A stretch of DNA of 64,000 nt from Entomortierella parvispora (GCA_963573315.1 OY752141.1:1922001-1986000); one strand, 5' to 3'; shown: positions 1 through 11,359, counted from the first letter of the stretch. Program-made: numbers and translations. The notes: a model not told the origin generated them from the sequence alone.

Positions 1-1344
1 GAGGCCTCTCCAGAAGCAGCCGCTTCCGCCGCTGCTATTGCCTCTGATGAGGACGCAGCGGCCGCAATCATGATCATCTCCGCCCGCTTAGCCCTCAAGA
101 ACTCCAACCCTGAATGCAACATGATGGCTGCTCCCATGAACAGCATGATGTAAGACAACCAGATATACTCCTGAACGCTCTTGACCGACTCTCCTGCGTT
201 GCCCATGTATCCAGTATCCGAGTCGTCCTCAGGAGTGTCTGATCCAGGCGCCTTTCCAGACATCATTTGTGTGCCCATCGAGATAAAAGTAATGCCCAGT
301 CCCATCTTTGATCCACTCCTGGTAGCGTGCGATGTGTGCAGCAAATACGTCAGGAAGAATCCAACAAACTGGAAGCTCATGGAGACTGTTGGACACGGGC
401 GTACAAGAAAGACCAAAAAAAAAAAAGGTCAGTTTCGAAGCACAATCTAGACAGCAATTTTTTGCTTCAGTGGAGCACTTACTGATCATGTTCCATGCAA
501 ATCCGTAGAAGCCTCCCACGGGCAGACCATCCACCAAGAGTTCGTCGTCGCCGTAAGGAGACGGAGTCGTGGCCTCGTGGTAGGCCGGAGACTGATCCAA
601 GGCAGCAGCCTTGTAGGGCTGTTGTCGATTACAAAAATAAATAGAGAGAGAGGGGGAGGTTGTCAGTCAAACAGAGTCCACGTATACCCCGGAGACTAGG
701 TTCTCCCCGAATTAGGAAATGTCTCATGGAAGCAGTGGAAATTCACAGTGAAAAAATTGCTTACCGGCGGCAGTTCTTCCTGGCGAGGCCTTTCGACTCT
801 GGGCTTGGCAGACAGGTTGGAGAAGACTCCATCCATCGTGGACTGGATGACCCTGCGGGCGCCAGCTGCTACTGGAAAGTGTGGTGGCCGGAAGGATGAA
901 AGCTGGGAGCGAAGTTGTTGCGACTGAGTCTGCGGGGTGCCACTTGGGAGCGGAGTAATGCTGTCTTCCTGTGCCACTGTAATTTCAGAGTGGCTCTGGC
1001 GCCGCATGGGGCGCAACATCACGTCATTTTCGTTTGTCAATTCATCGTCCTCCTCCTCCCTCTCGTCGAGTGCATCCTCTGCATTCACTCGGGAATAGCC
1101 AGCACTGCCTCCCTGGCTATTACTCAAGGACGAGGGAATCCTGGAAAGAGTCGACAGCGGACCAGACGAAGAAGAGGAGGCACCCTCTTGAGCCTCTGAT
1201 ACAGGAATCTATCAAGTATATGCAAGCAGAGACAATGTCTGTCAGAGCTGAGGAACAGAGGTAAAAAAGGAGCAGGGGAAAGAAGGGTGTGTCCGAGAAA
1301 AAAGACGCATTCATTACCTGGGCGTAAGAATGGTTGCGGCTCAT
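1..1344 (-). CDS. NDFIP/Bsd2-type transmembrane adaptor, partial (3' end off window)
   Basis: Exons, in transcription order: 1344-1318, 1208-765, 618-483, 385-<1; all junctions are GT/AG and keep one frame (about 330 residues visible). The N-terminal half is Ser/Glu-rich and probably disordered. Then comes the family core DELLVDGLPVGGFYGFAWNM, followed by ISMSFQFVGFFLTYLLHTSH and GSKMGLGITF, matching NDFIP1/2 and yeast Bsd2 closely. About three membrane segments are visible (around WNMIISMSFQFVGFFLTYLL, LGITFISMG and YIWLSYIIMLFMGAAIML). Known members sit in Golgi/endosome membranes and recruit Rsp5/NEDD4-type ubiquitin ligases, including for metal transporter turnover. I see SPAY and PSPY but no perfect PPxY. 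An Ala-rich tail runs to base 1 with no stop, so the gene is cut by the window edge. Family is sure; the Bsd2-like role is inferred. Confidence 0.85.
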
Positions 1345-1780
1345 TGCGGAGCAAAATGGATAGGACGAGACGGGATAAGACGAGAGAGGTTTATAAAAAG
1401 AGTTGAAAGAGTGGGCAGTAATGTAAATGTGCTAAGGGAACAGAGGTAGCTTGTGCGTGTGTAATGTGTAATGTGAAGGTGAACCAGAACGAAACGAGGG
1501 AGACAAGGAGGATGTGGGTGGAAGGAACAGTCTGGACTCTGAGAGAATAATGGACATTTGTCCATGTGCGGGTGGACCAAAAATAAAACGGCCCTTAAGC
1601 AGTGACAGGGCGCCTTCCAAATCCAGGTCGGGGCGAGGAGCAGCCAATAGGGGGGATTCAGTGTGTTGGAAGCAACATCGTTTTCTTTATTGTTGGTGTT
1701 CGTATCGCGCCTTCTCCCTCTCCAGTGACTTTTGAGATAGAGCAATGCGCCTTGTTATCCTGTCCTGACCAGGTGATTTT
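1345..1780. other. Intergenic, between the NDFIP start and RPT2 stop
   Basis: 436 bp holding the promoter of the minus-strand NDFIP gene and the RPT2 3' region. No ORF here has family-like features and I see no RNA gene or repeat. Confidence 0.5.
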
Positions 1781-3553
1781 TTACAAGTACAATCCCTCGG
1801 GAGTGCCCTCGTTCTTCCTGTACAGAACCTTTTCCTTGGCCTTCTTGAAGTCGTCCGCCTTGACCTTCATCCGGCGTTCACGGAGTGCCAACAGTCCAGC
1901 TTCTGTGCACACAGCCTTGATATCAGCTCCAGACAACTCGTCCTTGGACATGACAAATTCTTCCAGGTCCACATCATCAGCCAACTGCATGCGTCCTGTA
2001 TGAATGTTGAAGATGCGGCGCTTCGTCTTCACGTCGGGCATAGGGAACTCAATCTTTCGATCGATACGGCCTGGTCGAATCAATGCTGGATCCAATGACT
2101 CAATCTGATTAGTGGCCATAATAACCTTCACATCTCCACGAGAGTCGAATCCATCCAACTGGTTCAAAAGTTCCAGCATGGTTCTTTGAATCTCACGCTC
2201 TCCACCAGAGTTGGAGTCGTATCTATTGGGACAAACCACACATATGTTAGAAAAGGTGCTCATGGTTGCTTGACATCTTTGGGTAGAAGTATCCACTATC
2301 ACTTGCCTCTTTGTTCCGATAGCGTCAATTTCATCAATGAAAACGATCGAGGGTGCATTCTCTTCTGCAACTCGGAACAACTCTCGCACCAGCTTGGGGC
2401 CATCTCCGAGGTACTTTTGAATGAGCTCAGAACCGACAACACGCAAGAATGTAGCGGATGTTTGGTTGGCCACGGCCTTTGCGAGAAGTGTCTTGCCTGT
2501 GCCGGGCACACCATACAGGATAACTCCCTTGGGGGGCTTTACTCCCATATCCTCGTACAGTTCTGGATGGGTCAAGGGTAGCTCCACTGCTTCCTTGATT
2601 TCCTGAATTTGCTGTTCCAAACCACCGATATCTGCATAGGATTCTGTGGGGGCCTTCTCCAACTTCATGACGCTAACCATAGGATCGGCGTCATCTGCGA
2701 GAACTCCAATGACAGACATGGTCTACATTTCAAGGCGTCAGCTTGTGAGTGATCTTTGTCCAACAAAATAATCCCTTTCCTTCCAAAATCTGGCTTATCA
2801 TACCTTATGGTGCAGCAATACTGCGCATCCAGGCTCCAAGAGATCCTTGTCCACAAACGAAAGAATGCTAACATAGTACTCTGGTCCGTTGCTGGTGGAG
2901 ATAATAGCATGGTCGTCATCGATGATTTCCTCCAATGTGCCCACGCTCATGGGAGTACCACGAAGCTCGTCAACCTTGGATCGCTCCTCCAAAGTTTTTT
3001 CCTCCTGGGGTTTAAGTCGTTCCTGGTTCACAACAAATTCTTCTTCCATGAGCAAATAATCCTTGATGCGCTCCATCTTGAGCATCTTCAGACGACAACG
3101 AGTGGTGGGAAAGACTAATTGACAAGGATCAGATCGAGATAGTTAGGGTGGCTGTTGAACTCAAGATTCACTTTGTTCAGGCAATCCATTCTGTTTACCT
3201 GCAGGAAGCTTTGAGGATGCGTCGGGTCCCTTTCTCATCTTCTTCTTTCCAACACGAGTGGGCAGTGGGGGTTCCCACTTCTTCTTTGGCTCTTTATCCT
3301 AAGAGGTGAGCGTACAAAGTTCACGTCAGTCGCTTTCCAGTAGTTGTGCCACATCTGCCTGTTTCCACAAGGGTCCAATGGTCCAACATCAGGGTCGAAT
3401 CAATCACATACATCCTTCTTCTGGTTCTTGCCAGCATTCGGTGGCTGTGATTGTTGGTTACCCTACAATGACAACAGAACAGAGCATTAGTAATGTCGTT
3501 GCAGGTGCGGATTTAATCAGACTCTGGGCTGGTCGCTTGTCGCTTGTTACCAT
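1781..3553 (-). CDS. RPT2: 26S proteasome regulatory ATPase Rpt2 (S4/PSMC1)
   Basis: Exons 3553-3551, 3462-3412, 3298-3199, 3114-2804, 2722-2307, 2222-1781 give 440 residues, the same length as human PSMC1. Rpt2 is one of six AAA ATPases of the proteasome base that unfold substrate and open the 20S gate. Visible: N-terminal MGN (a myristoylation-type start, as in yeast Rpt2), OB-domain segment [15 protein letters not shown], Walker A GVPGTGKT, Walker [15 protein letters not shown], arginine-finger region [14 protein letters not shown], and C-terminal Leu-Tyr-Leu, the HbYX gate-opening tail. Oddities: the first coding exon is only the ATG, and intron 5 (2306-2223) has a GC donor (AG|GCAAGT). 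Reading intron 5 through would stay in frame but insert 28 residues between GTKR and YDSNSGG, which are contiguous in all Rpt2 proteins. It shares a 328-bp divergent promoter with the hydrolase at 3882. Confidence 0.97.
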
Positions 3554-3748
3554 GGTCCGAGTGGTTTAGTTTAGGAGTCCGAGTCGAGTCGAGTGTGGAA
3601 GTATCGAGGTGAAGATGGAGAGGAAGTGTCGATGGTGATTAGGAGAACTGCATGCAAACCTGCATTTAGACGGCAACGCGCCCTTGCCGCGTCGCCGCCC
3701 AGCGACGAAGTGACGTAGACATTTTGTAGTCATGTGATCACTCCAATT

Positions 3749-3757
3749 GGTGGCAAA
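3749..3757 (+). promoter_or_regulatory. PACE-like proteasome promoter element GGTGGCAAA
   Basis: An exact 9-base match to the yeast proteasome-associated control element lies 196 bp upstream of the RPT2 ATG, in the promoter shared with the hydrolase. It abuts the CCAAT-containing palindrome CCAATTGG (3743-3750). In Saccharomyces this 9-mer binds Rpn4; which factor would read it here is unknown. Confidence 0.55.
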
Positions 3758-3881
3758 CGGTTTGACGATATCCTCGGTTCAGTCGGTTGCCCCGGTTGCT
3801 ATCTCAACCAGCCCCCCATTCTCCCTTTCATTTACCTCCATTTGACTCCATTTCCCTTCATCAACTCCCACCCTCACATCC

Positions 3882-5442
3882 ATGAGCACCTCTAAACCCG
3901 AGCCTGCTTCCGCGAAGAGTGCAGCAACAGAGACGATCCAAAAGACACCAAACGAAAGATCGTGAGTACCCACGTTGTCTTTTTAATAGCGTGATCAAAG
4001 ATGACATCCACTCTGTCCTCACTCACACCAACGACTTCCTTTTCCTTTCACTGCGGCAGGAATGTCGTCGCGTTCACTCTGTGGTTCTTCATGGGTCGTA
4101 AGCATCTGCAGTTCTCGTGCCCATTTTCGTTTTCGCACTTGCACTTTCTTACCCTCCTTTCTAGTTGGTGGCGCTTTACGGTACTCGTTTTTGAGACTCG
4201 TAGGAAAAACACCCAAGACACTGCCATTAGCCAATGGTCTTGCCGTCGCGTTCATGGTTTCGACTGGCGGCGCTAGTCTTTCACTCAGGCAGAAGCGAGC
4301 TTTTTTTTCCTCGGCCATGAAAAAAGTCCACGCTTCCGCTGGGCTCGGCTCCGATAGTCAGATGTCGCAATGGTGCCTTCCTGTTGAGGGACAGGGCTGG
4401 AAGGGATTTTGGATCCCATTCCAGGATCGCGTACTGTGCGCTACTGTCAGTGAAATCAAACAGGACCAGATAAATATCTCAGAGACGGCCTTGGGTCAAG
4501 GAAGTGATTTGGTGATCTTTTACGTTCATGGAGGTGGCTACCGAGAAGGAATGGCATTGCAGAGCATGCATTTCCTTCTCAAGTTGATGAACAATGCCTA
4601 TACCGATCATCAAACAAAGGTTTCATTCCTCGCCGTAGAATACAGTAAGTTGCTAAACTTGTTCTCGCTTTCTTGAGATACCCAGACATCTAGGCCTCAG
4701 TTTCAATGTGGTTATGAAACGTTCACTTTAGGTCTTGCCCCGGAATCGCCTTATCCTTGTGCTGCAAACGAGTGTATGGCAGCTTACACTTCGTTAATGA
4801 AGGATCATGGCGTCGATCCCAAGCGTATTGTCTTCTGTAAGTTGCCGTCATCAACTGCCTTCTCGTCTTCTGAAAATGTTGAATCTTGCATCATCTTAAT
4901 CCTTGCCCAACACAATCCCTCACTTTCTTACACAAGGTGGAGAATCTGCTGGAGGGAATGCGGTGCACACAATGACTCTCCGAATCCGCGATGATCCCAC
5001 CCTGGGACTTCCACTGCCTGCCGCCGTCATCTCCATGTCCCCTTGGATGATGACTGACCCCGTAAAAGAGTCGATGGATACACATCTATTTGATACTGTT
5101 TCTGCGAACAGCATCGCCAGCATGATCCAGCATTACACGCCTTCCACGATGACAACCCAAGAGTTATTGGAGTCTCCCTTCGTTTGCCCTTTGAAGGCAT
5201 CGACTTTTGCAGGTCTCCCACCGATGCTCGTTTACGCTGGCGGCGTTGAGATCTTGCGACCTTCGATCGATGAATTTATTCGCCGTGCAAAAAAAGACGG
5301 CGTCGCTTGTCAGTACGAGGTGAAAAAGGACAGAAGTCATTGCTGGTTCCAGATCGACCCTGTATCGACTGTAGAGGATCGCAAAGAGGCCGCGGAGTCC
5401 ATGGCTCTGTACCTAGGCAAGGTCCACAAAGGGCAGTTGTAG
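3882..5442 (+). CDS. Alpha/beta hydrolase, hormone-sensitive-lipase family esterase
   Basis: Exons 3882-3961, 4060-4097, 4165-4644, 4732-4836, 4937-5442 give 402 residues. Two hydrophobic stretches near the N-terminus (FTLWFFMGLGGALRYSFL and LANGLAVAFMVSTGG) suggest membrane association. The oxyanion-hole motif HGGGY is near residue 161 and the nucleophile elbow GESAGGN near 237. The C-terminal acid region reads AGGVEIL, with Glu where classic HSL enzymes often have Asp, and RSHCW supplies the likely catalytic His near 369. HSL-family fungal enzymes hydrolyse acyl or acetyl esters of small lipophilic substrates, including steryl acetates; the substrate here cannot be told. The start is the first ATG after the divergent promoter shared with RPT2. 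Exon 3-5 junctions rebuild family motifs; exons 1-2 rest on phase and splice consensus. Confidence 0.88.
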
Positions 5443-5860
5443 TGTGCGTCTTGCTGATAAACCAGATATCCGTTGCCTGGTTGCTCTTCGAGATCAATGC
5501 AAGTATGTATAGAAGAAGAAAGGTGATAACGCACAGACCAACAAAGCGAAACAAGACAATCGTCTCCATTGAGTCTTCGCGACAACGGGCACAGCTTAAT
5601 GGGGCAGTGTTTGGACATAAGTAGCAGTGAACCCCTTTTGCATTCCCTCATCCCTCTTGATCAGGAATCACCCCATCCTCATTCCCCATCCCTCCTTCCT
5701 CATTGCATTGAGAGAAGAAACCCACAAGGCACACCAGAAAAACCATCGCGTGGAGATGCACTAACACTCTTTTTTTTTTGTATTGAGAAGAATAAACAAT
5801 ATAAGAGAGAGGGGGGGCCAGTCCGCGGCCGCTCGGCGATCTTGATAACCTCCAGTCGCA

Positions 5861-6020
5861 TGCCTCATACGCCAGACCGCTTGTAACTGCAAGAGCCATC
5901 AGCTCTGACCTTAAAGTTGCCTCATACGCCAGTCTGCATTTATCGACAGAAGCCATCAGCCACAAGCCAGAACCTCATTCGCCAGCCTGCTTAGCAGTAG
6001 CCATCAGCTCAGCTTCTAAA
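5861..6020 (+). repeat. Imperfect tandem repeat, about 57 and 54 bp, three copies
   Basis: Units start near 5861, 5918 and 5972. Each contains CTCATACGCCAG or CTCATTCGCCAG, then roughly 25 variable bases, then GCCATCAGC. Unit length varies (57 then 54) and the third copy is the most diverged. No coding role seen. Confidence 0.7.
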
Positions 6021-7006
6021 AGGTTACCGTCGGTGCCGCGAGTGCAGCCGGGAAAAGACGAGGAGAAAAAATGGGGTAGGGAGGAGAGGTCCTTTTATAG
6101 AGATGGGAGTGAAGACAAGACGCAGTCCTGTGAGTGGACATGACGGAGGGTAACGGATGTTTTACAGAGGCCCATGCACACGCCTGACGACATGACCGAC
6201 AAGTCAACGCGAGAAGCAGCCCGATTTCAAGGCACTGATCTTTTATTTTATGAAGGTCTATTTCACATTACGGGAATAGCACGAGCGATGGAGGGCACAA
6301 TGGAACGAGAATTTTTGTCCGCAATATGACCCTCTTGGTTGCGAGGAAAGATCTGCCTGGTTTGCATGCAACGCAGCAGTTTCCATGGCCGCGCATCTGC
6401 TGTCCCCAGTCTGGGGCATGAAGGGCTGGGATCATATTTGGCACTTTACAAGACTCTTGCACAGAGTAAAGGAAAAGAACACCACCTCTCTCCTGACCTC
6501 AGCTGCTCTTTCTCGCTAGTATCACAACCATGTATTCTTCTTGATCCCAAATGTCTTCTCTCTGTTCTTCTAGAAGGGGCGGGCTGTGTTCTAGCCCTCA
6601 TATGACACCCAAGGCTATCAGGAACCAAAGGTATCAAGGAGAAAGCTTTTCGATAACGCTTCTTTTGTGCAGCAGGGCGCCTTCTCTCACAGAAGTAGTG
6701 CGCTTTTCAGCTATGACATGAACACTGTGAGGAGCAGGGGCCAGGGTCACACTGTAGTCACACTGTACTGATTGATGTAGGCTACTATGAGGGGGAGATG
6801 TCCCCGCAGGAAATGACACGTATTTTTTTTCTGGTCCAGCCTCGCGCTAGGGGAAACAGAGCCCTGGTTAACAGACATACCGAGGAACTGACATGAGAAT
6901 GAGCAAAAAAGCTGAGAGCATGCATGTTAGTTCATTCTCTCATGTCGCATCAACATTCACCTAGACGGCAGATTCGGAGTGAGCGCCCCTTTGTCACGGA
7001 CGATGA

Positions 7007-7025
7007 CACAGCCCATTGGGCTGTG
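7007..7025. repeat. Short palindrome, 9-bp arms with 1-base spacer
   Basis: CACAGCCCA and TGGGCTGTG flank a single T. It could be a binding site for a dimeric factor, but one short palindrome in 64 kb may be chance. Confidence 0.35.
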
Positions 7026-7164
7026 ATTACAATAGTCCACGCGTGTCTCCAACGTCATGACTGACAAGACAGCAGCAGAAGGATTATCAAAAATAAAGGA
7101 AACACGGCACCTTGTGGATAATCTCTGCAATCACTCTTAATTTCTTCATTGCAGCACTCTATAG

Positions 7165-7752
7165 TTAACTTGAAATAAGTCCCGATGGCCTTGCAGCAGC
7201 TAGTCTATATTGGCAATCTCTTTCATACAGGGGGCAGAAATGCTTAAGATCTCTATCATGGTCGCGCAAGTGGCAGTAGGAGCACTCCGGAAGTAAAAGC
7301 TCACGCGACAACACTCGCATGCAACTGTTAATAAATGATTGCATGTCGCTTCCGTTTGGGGGGCTCGGATTGAAAAGTTCCAAATTCTCAAATGAATAAA
7401 CTGCAATGATAGCTCTTTGATTGATAAAGGGACGAATCAGAACCTCGCTGTGCTTTTTTACGATAGAGTTGTAGCGGTCTTGTAAAGAGTTGTGGCCCAT
7501 CGACAGATCGTCAAAGATTGTGCCCGGGTCTAGTAGGCTACGATCAATGACAGCAAATCGAGATTTTTCATTATATACCCAGTCCAAGGCAACTTCAATA
7601 TTTCGCATTGTTGATATATACTGAGAAGGCACCCTAATGTGTGGTCCACCTCGTTCAATATGATCTCGGATTTGTAATTGAGCAGATGGATCTGACGGGT
7701 ATAGTCCAACGGAAGGATTCTCATGTTTACGTAAAACGCGAAAGAGGAACAT
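7165..7752 (-). CDS. Small protein with an ART-like R..S..E motif order; function unknown
   Basis: Single open frame of 195 codons, start ATG at 7752; a 5' exon further upstream is possible. The layout FRV (residue about 4), SQYIST (about 43-48), FAVID (about 65), EVLI (about 103) and AIIAVYSF (about 114) follows the order R, S-T, E of ADP-ribosyltransferase-fold proteins and of uncharacterised fungal families with the same FRV...S.YIST pattern. The C-terminus has a Cys/His cluster (CSYCHLRDH...C...C, about residues 157-180) like a loose zinc knuckle. I do not recognise a named protein. No signal peptide is evident. It lies 302 bp downstream of the LRR gene on the same strand. The ART comparison is inference from motif order only, with no catalytic evidence. 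Confidence 0.55.
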   Translation of the reverse strand: MFLFRVLRKHENPSVGLYPSDPSAQLQIRDHIERGGPHIRVPSQYISTMRNIEVALDWVYNEKSRFAVIDRSLLDPGTIFDDLSMGHNSLQDRYNSIVKKHSEVLIRPFINQRAIIAVYSFENLELFNPSPPNGSDMQSFINSCMRVLSRELLLPECSYCHLRDHDRDLKHFCPLYERDCQYRLAAARPSGLISS

Positions 7753-8053
7753 ATTGAGTGGGAGTTTTCTAAGTACAAAATGACAGGGCGGTGATTATTT
7801 GCCGAATTCAAGCTTGTCAGCATGCGAGAGTGACATGAAAAGCGACAACAGTGAAAGGCCAAGGGCCTGAACTTACCAACTTAGTTGAGATTAAAAGAAG
7901 AAGAATGAAATGGCACATTTTCTTTATAATCAAATGCCAACGTGCATTGGGCTTTGTGTTGTAGACTTGAAGGTAGAGAACAACGATTCGTATACCAACC
8001 ATCCTGACAAACTGTACTACGTCGGCCGGTTTTTACGGTATATTTTAACTGAA
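7753..8053. other. Intergenic, promoter side of the 7752 ORF
   Basis: 301 bp between the LRR gene stop and the ART-like ORF start. Nothing else distinct seen. Confidence 0.4.
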
Positions 8054-11000
8054 TCATAAGAATTGGGAATAGTATCTGATGGTGAGGGTTGACCTGGAAC
8101 TGTGAGCTTCGGAAAGTGCTAGTGAACCACTTTCCCCGATCGCGTTATACTCCAAAGATAAGGTGGTAAGAGTCGAATTTACTTCCAGCGATTCCGACAG
8201 AGCTATGGCCCCTCTATACCCGATCGCGTTATGATTCAAGTTCAAAGTGGCCAGAGTCGAGTTGAACTGGAGTGTTTCCGACAGCGCTCTAGCTCCTCTA
8301 TTTGCGATCGAGCAGGAATTCAAGTCCAAAGTAGTCATGGCTGTATTGGACTTGAGTGCCTCGGACAGTTCCTCCGCGCCGACTTCCCCGATCGAGTTAC
8401 ACGCAAGGTCCAAGGTGACCAGAGTTGAGTTGTATTCCAGTACTTCAGATAGCGCTATAGCTCCTCTCTCCCCGATTGAGTTGGACCTCAAGTTCAAGGT
8501 CTTCAAAGTAGTGTTGGCCATAAGCGCTTTAGAAAGCGCTGTAACTCCTTCGTCTTCGATATCGTTGGACTGCAAGTTCAGATTGATGAGGTTCAAGTCG
8601 GCCGTGAGTGCATCGGAAAGCGCCCGTACCTCTGCCTTCCCAATCGAATTGCCGCTCAAATCCAAAACCGTGAGAGTTGAGCTAGCACCAACTGCTTTGT
8701 CTATCGTCCGGGTTATAAACCCTGCAGCCGAGTTGCCCTTCAAGATCAAAGTGGTCAGACTCCTATTGATCTTCAGTGCACTTAACAGCTCCCGAAATCC
8801 AACGGCTATTGGTTGGGTTTGGTTGTAGCTCATGTCCAGCGAGCGCAGAGTCGAATTGGTTGCGAGAGCTTTGTACAGGAAGGAAAATCCTCTACAGTCA
8901 ATCAAATTATTTCCCAAGGACAAGGAGGTAACACTTGAATTGGTCTTGAGTGCCTCAAACAGCGCAATTGCCCCTTTCGATCCGATCGAGTTGTCGCCTA
9001 AATCTAAAGTGATCAGAGTCGAATTGATCTTGAGTGCCTTGGACAGCATCTCTGCCCCGATATCCATGATCGAGCTGCCCCACAGGTTCAAGGCAGTCAG
9101 AGTCGAGTTGGTGCCAAGCGCCTCGAACAGGATTTGTGCCCCTTCGTATGTGATATTGTTTCGGCACAAGTTTAAAGTTGTCAGAGTACAGTTGGACTTC
9201 AAAGCTTCGGACAGCGTCCGCGCTTCTTTCTTCCCGATCGTATTACTCCAGAAGTCGACAACAGTTCGGGCTAAATCTGTCTGGAGGACCTTGGACAGCG
9301 TGCGTAGTTCGATTTCATCCATGGCCTGGCCCCATAAGGCCAGAGTGACCAGAGCCGACTTTGTCTCCAAATCTTCGGCTCCACTCTTGGATCTCGCTCC
9401 CTCGATCGCCTTGCGCCACAAGCCCAGAAAGCCCTGATTTGAGTTGGTCTTGATTACTTCGAACAGCGCTTGCTCTTGTTTTTCCTCAACTGTCTGGTCC
9501 CAACAGTCCAACGTGATCAGACTCAGATTATTGGTTTTGAGTGCCTTGGACAATGCCTGCGCGCTGTGCTTGATCGATTTGTCCCACAAGTACAAAGTAA
9601 CCGAGATCGGGCCAGACTTTCGTATTTCGGCAAACTGTCTAAGCTCCTTCTTTGCCTTGTCTTGCGATTTAACAACCAGCTCAATGGATAACCAATCGAG
9701 GTGAGATGGTCTCTCGCGCCTGAAGTCGGAAAGCCGACAGATTGTGATGGGAAGGACGAGATGAACCGTTTTCAGGTTGGTCGGCTTCAGTAGTTGGTAG
9801 AGTCCTTTGTACTGCTCAATCGTGGAGTTGAAGTGGCTTCCGCAAGTTGACTGATATCGCCGGAGATCAACATAAAGGTTTGATATCAAGGATCTCTCGA
9901 GTGCATCCTGCATTTCATCGATGTCCTTTGGGACGCAATCCCAATTCAAATACACGGTGAGGTCTTTAACACGCTTGGAGTTACGAAGAGCGTCGTAAAA
10001 TGCACCGGCCGTGACAATGGACTGCAAGACAATGTCAACTTTTCCCAATTGCTCGTCAAATGTCCCTCCTGAGTGCTTGATAAGATCTCTTAGCTTTTGA
10101 CTGCGTAACCCTCGGTAGACAGGCAAATAGTGACCGAGACAGACCCACTTGGAGTAGCCTTTCGAAGTAGTCATTTGATACAAGGTTTTGCGAAGATTGA
10201 CGTCCTCCCGTGTCAGAATGAGTGACCTTAGCTTGACTAAACCGACACCACAGACACCGTTGACGTTGCACAAGTAGTCGGTGAGTTGCTGCTGTGTCGA
10301 TTTGTGGCGGTTTAGTTCACTTGAATCGTTTGGCATGGCTGTTTGAAAGGTCCTCTGCAGCTTTTCGATGCACTCCACCGAGAAGTCGATCATGGCCGCA
10401 ACAGTCTCGACGGGACATGGGACTACTGAATCGCTGAGTTCGACTGCTGCGAGGCTAGCCAATGGAGGGATACTATGGCCGGCGATAGAATCTCCGGACT
10501 TAATCCACTTGAGCATCAGCAAAAGAAATTGGCCATACTTCTTGAAAACCTCGATCGGCTCTTCGATTAGATATTTCTCATGTTTCACAAAGTGAAGATC
10601 ATGACGGATCTTGCTTTTGACCGTCTTGGTGTGCAGACCGCATTCACAGATGGCGTGCAGGAGAAAGGTGGTTTTGTACCAATTCGTAGGGTCGTATTTC
10701 GTAAGCTCCTCTGGCAAGACAATAAACAATTGTGGAATCAAACACTCGGACATTTCCGATCGTTGTGTCAAAGTTGCCTTAGCCTTTCCCCCACACTGGA
10801 TGGGTGTGGGTTTCCCAATGGTTGGAACTGCATACTGTGGATTAGCAGATTCGAAGACTGCAAGAGGCTTCGGGGCAACAGAGAGGTCAGACACTAACTT
10901 TGGAGGAGTTGTGGTGGGACGCTGCAAATGGTCATTCTCAGTGGACGAAAAAAATTCGGACAAGAAATTGCTGAAAGCAAGACTCGACTTTAGTTTATGA

Positions 11001-11359
11001 GAATCGGCTTGAACACCACCGACAGGGGCCGACAATTCAACGTCTAGAACTGCGCCTGGGTAATGCTTGATGCAATGCGGATGGCATCTAGAGGATGAAT
11101 AACCATGCTTAGGATGGACTTATTATCACTCTGCATGTAGAGTATTTGTGCTTTGTTTTTACCATTACCTCATTCCATTCGAATCCTCCAGGCAATGGAC
11201 TACAACATCACCAGCCTTGACAAACTGGATACCAGGAAACACCTTCTTGATATCATCCCAGAAGACAACATTTTTCCCACTGACTCGTTCTACTTTGATG
11301 GCTTTGATTATAGTTTCTGCGCCTGTGCCAACCACTCCAAAAGCCTGAGTCTGTTCCAT
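8054..11359 (-). CDS. LRR protein with conserved N-terminal and central modules (paralogue A)
   Basis: Exons 11359-11169 and 11087-8054 (phase 2) give 1074 residues. Residues 1 to about 82 form a module starting MEQTQAFG, with VVFWDDIKKVFPGI and IKHYPGAVLDVEL, also found in the two plus-strand paralogues. A Ser/Pro-rich linker follows, then the central module beginning IPQLFIVLPEEL near 178, with ICECGLHTK, EVFKKYGQFLLLML and IPPLASL. From roughly 560 to the end are about 17 LRRs of 28 residues (NSTLTTLNL..N.IG..GA.ALSEAL), the ribonuclease-inhibitor/NLR type; the first four are degenerate. No kinase, NACHT or transmembrane segment is seen, and no nucleotide-binding motif. Such LRR arrays bind ligands or partners, so a recognition role is likely, but the target is unknown. 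The 84-nt repeat period makes this gene prone to gain and loss of repeats. Confidence 0.85.

Larger units (their letters stand above)
5443..7164. other. Gene-poor region
   Basis: About 1.7 kb with no frame resembling a protein family. It holds a degenerate 57/54-bp tandem repeat (5861-6020), an imperfect inverted repeat (about 6890-6946) and a 9-bp-arm palindrome (7007-7025). Confidence 0.5.

Noticed and set aside
8247-9704. Long plus-strand open frames (about 193, 201 and 86 codons) opposite LRR paralogue A
   Set aside because: They follow the 84-nt LRR period on the antisense strand; a strong repeat with few antisense stops keeps the frame open. No family features.
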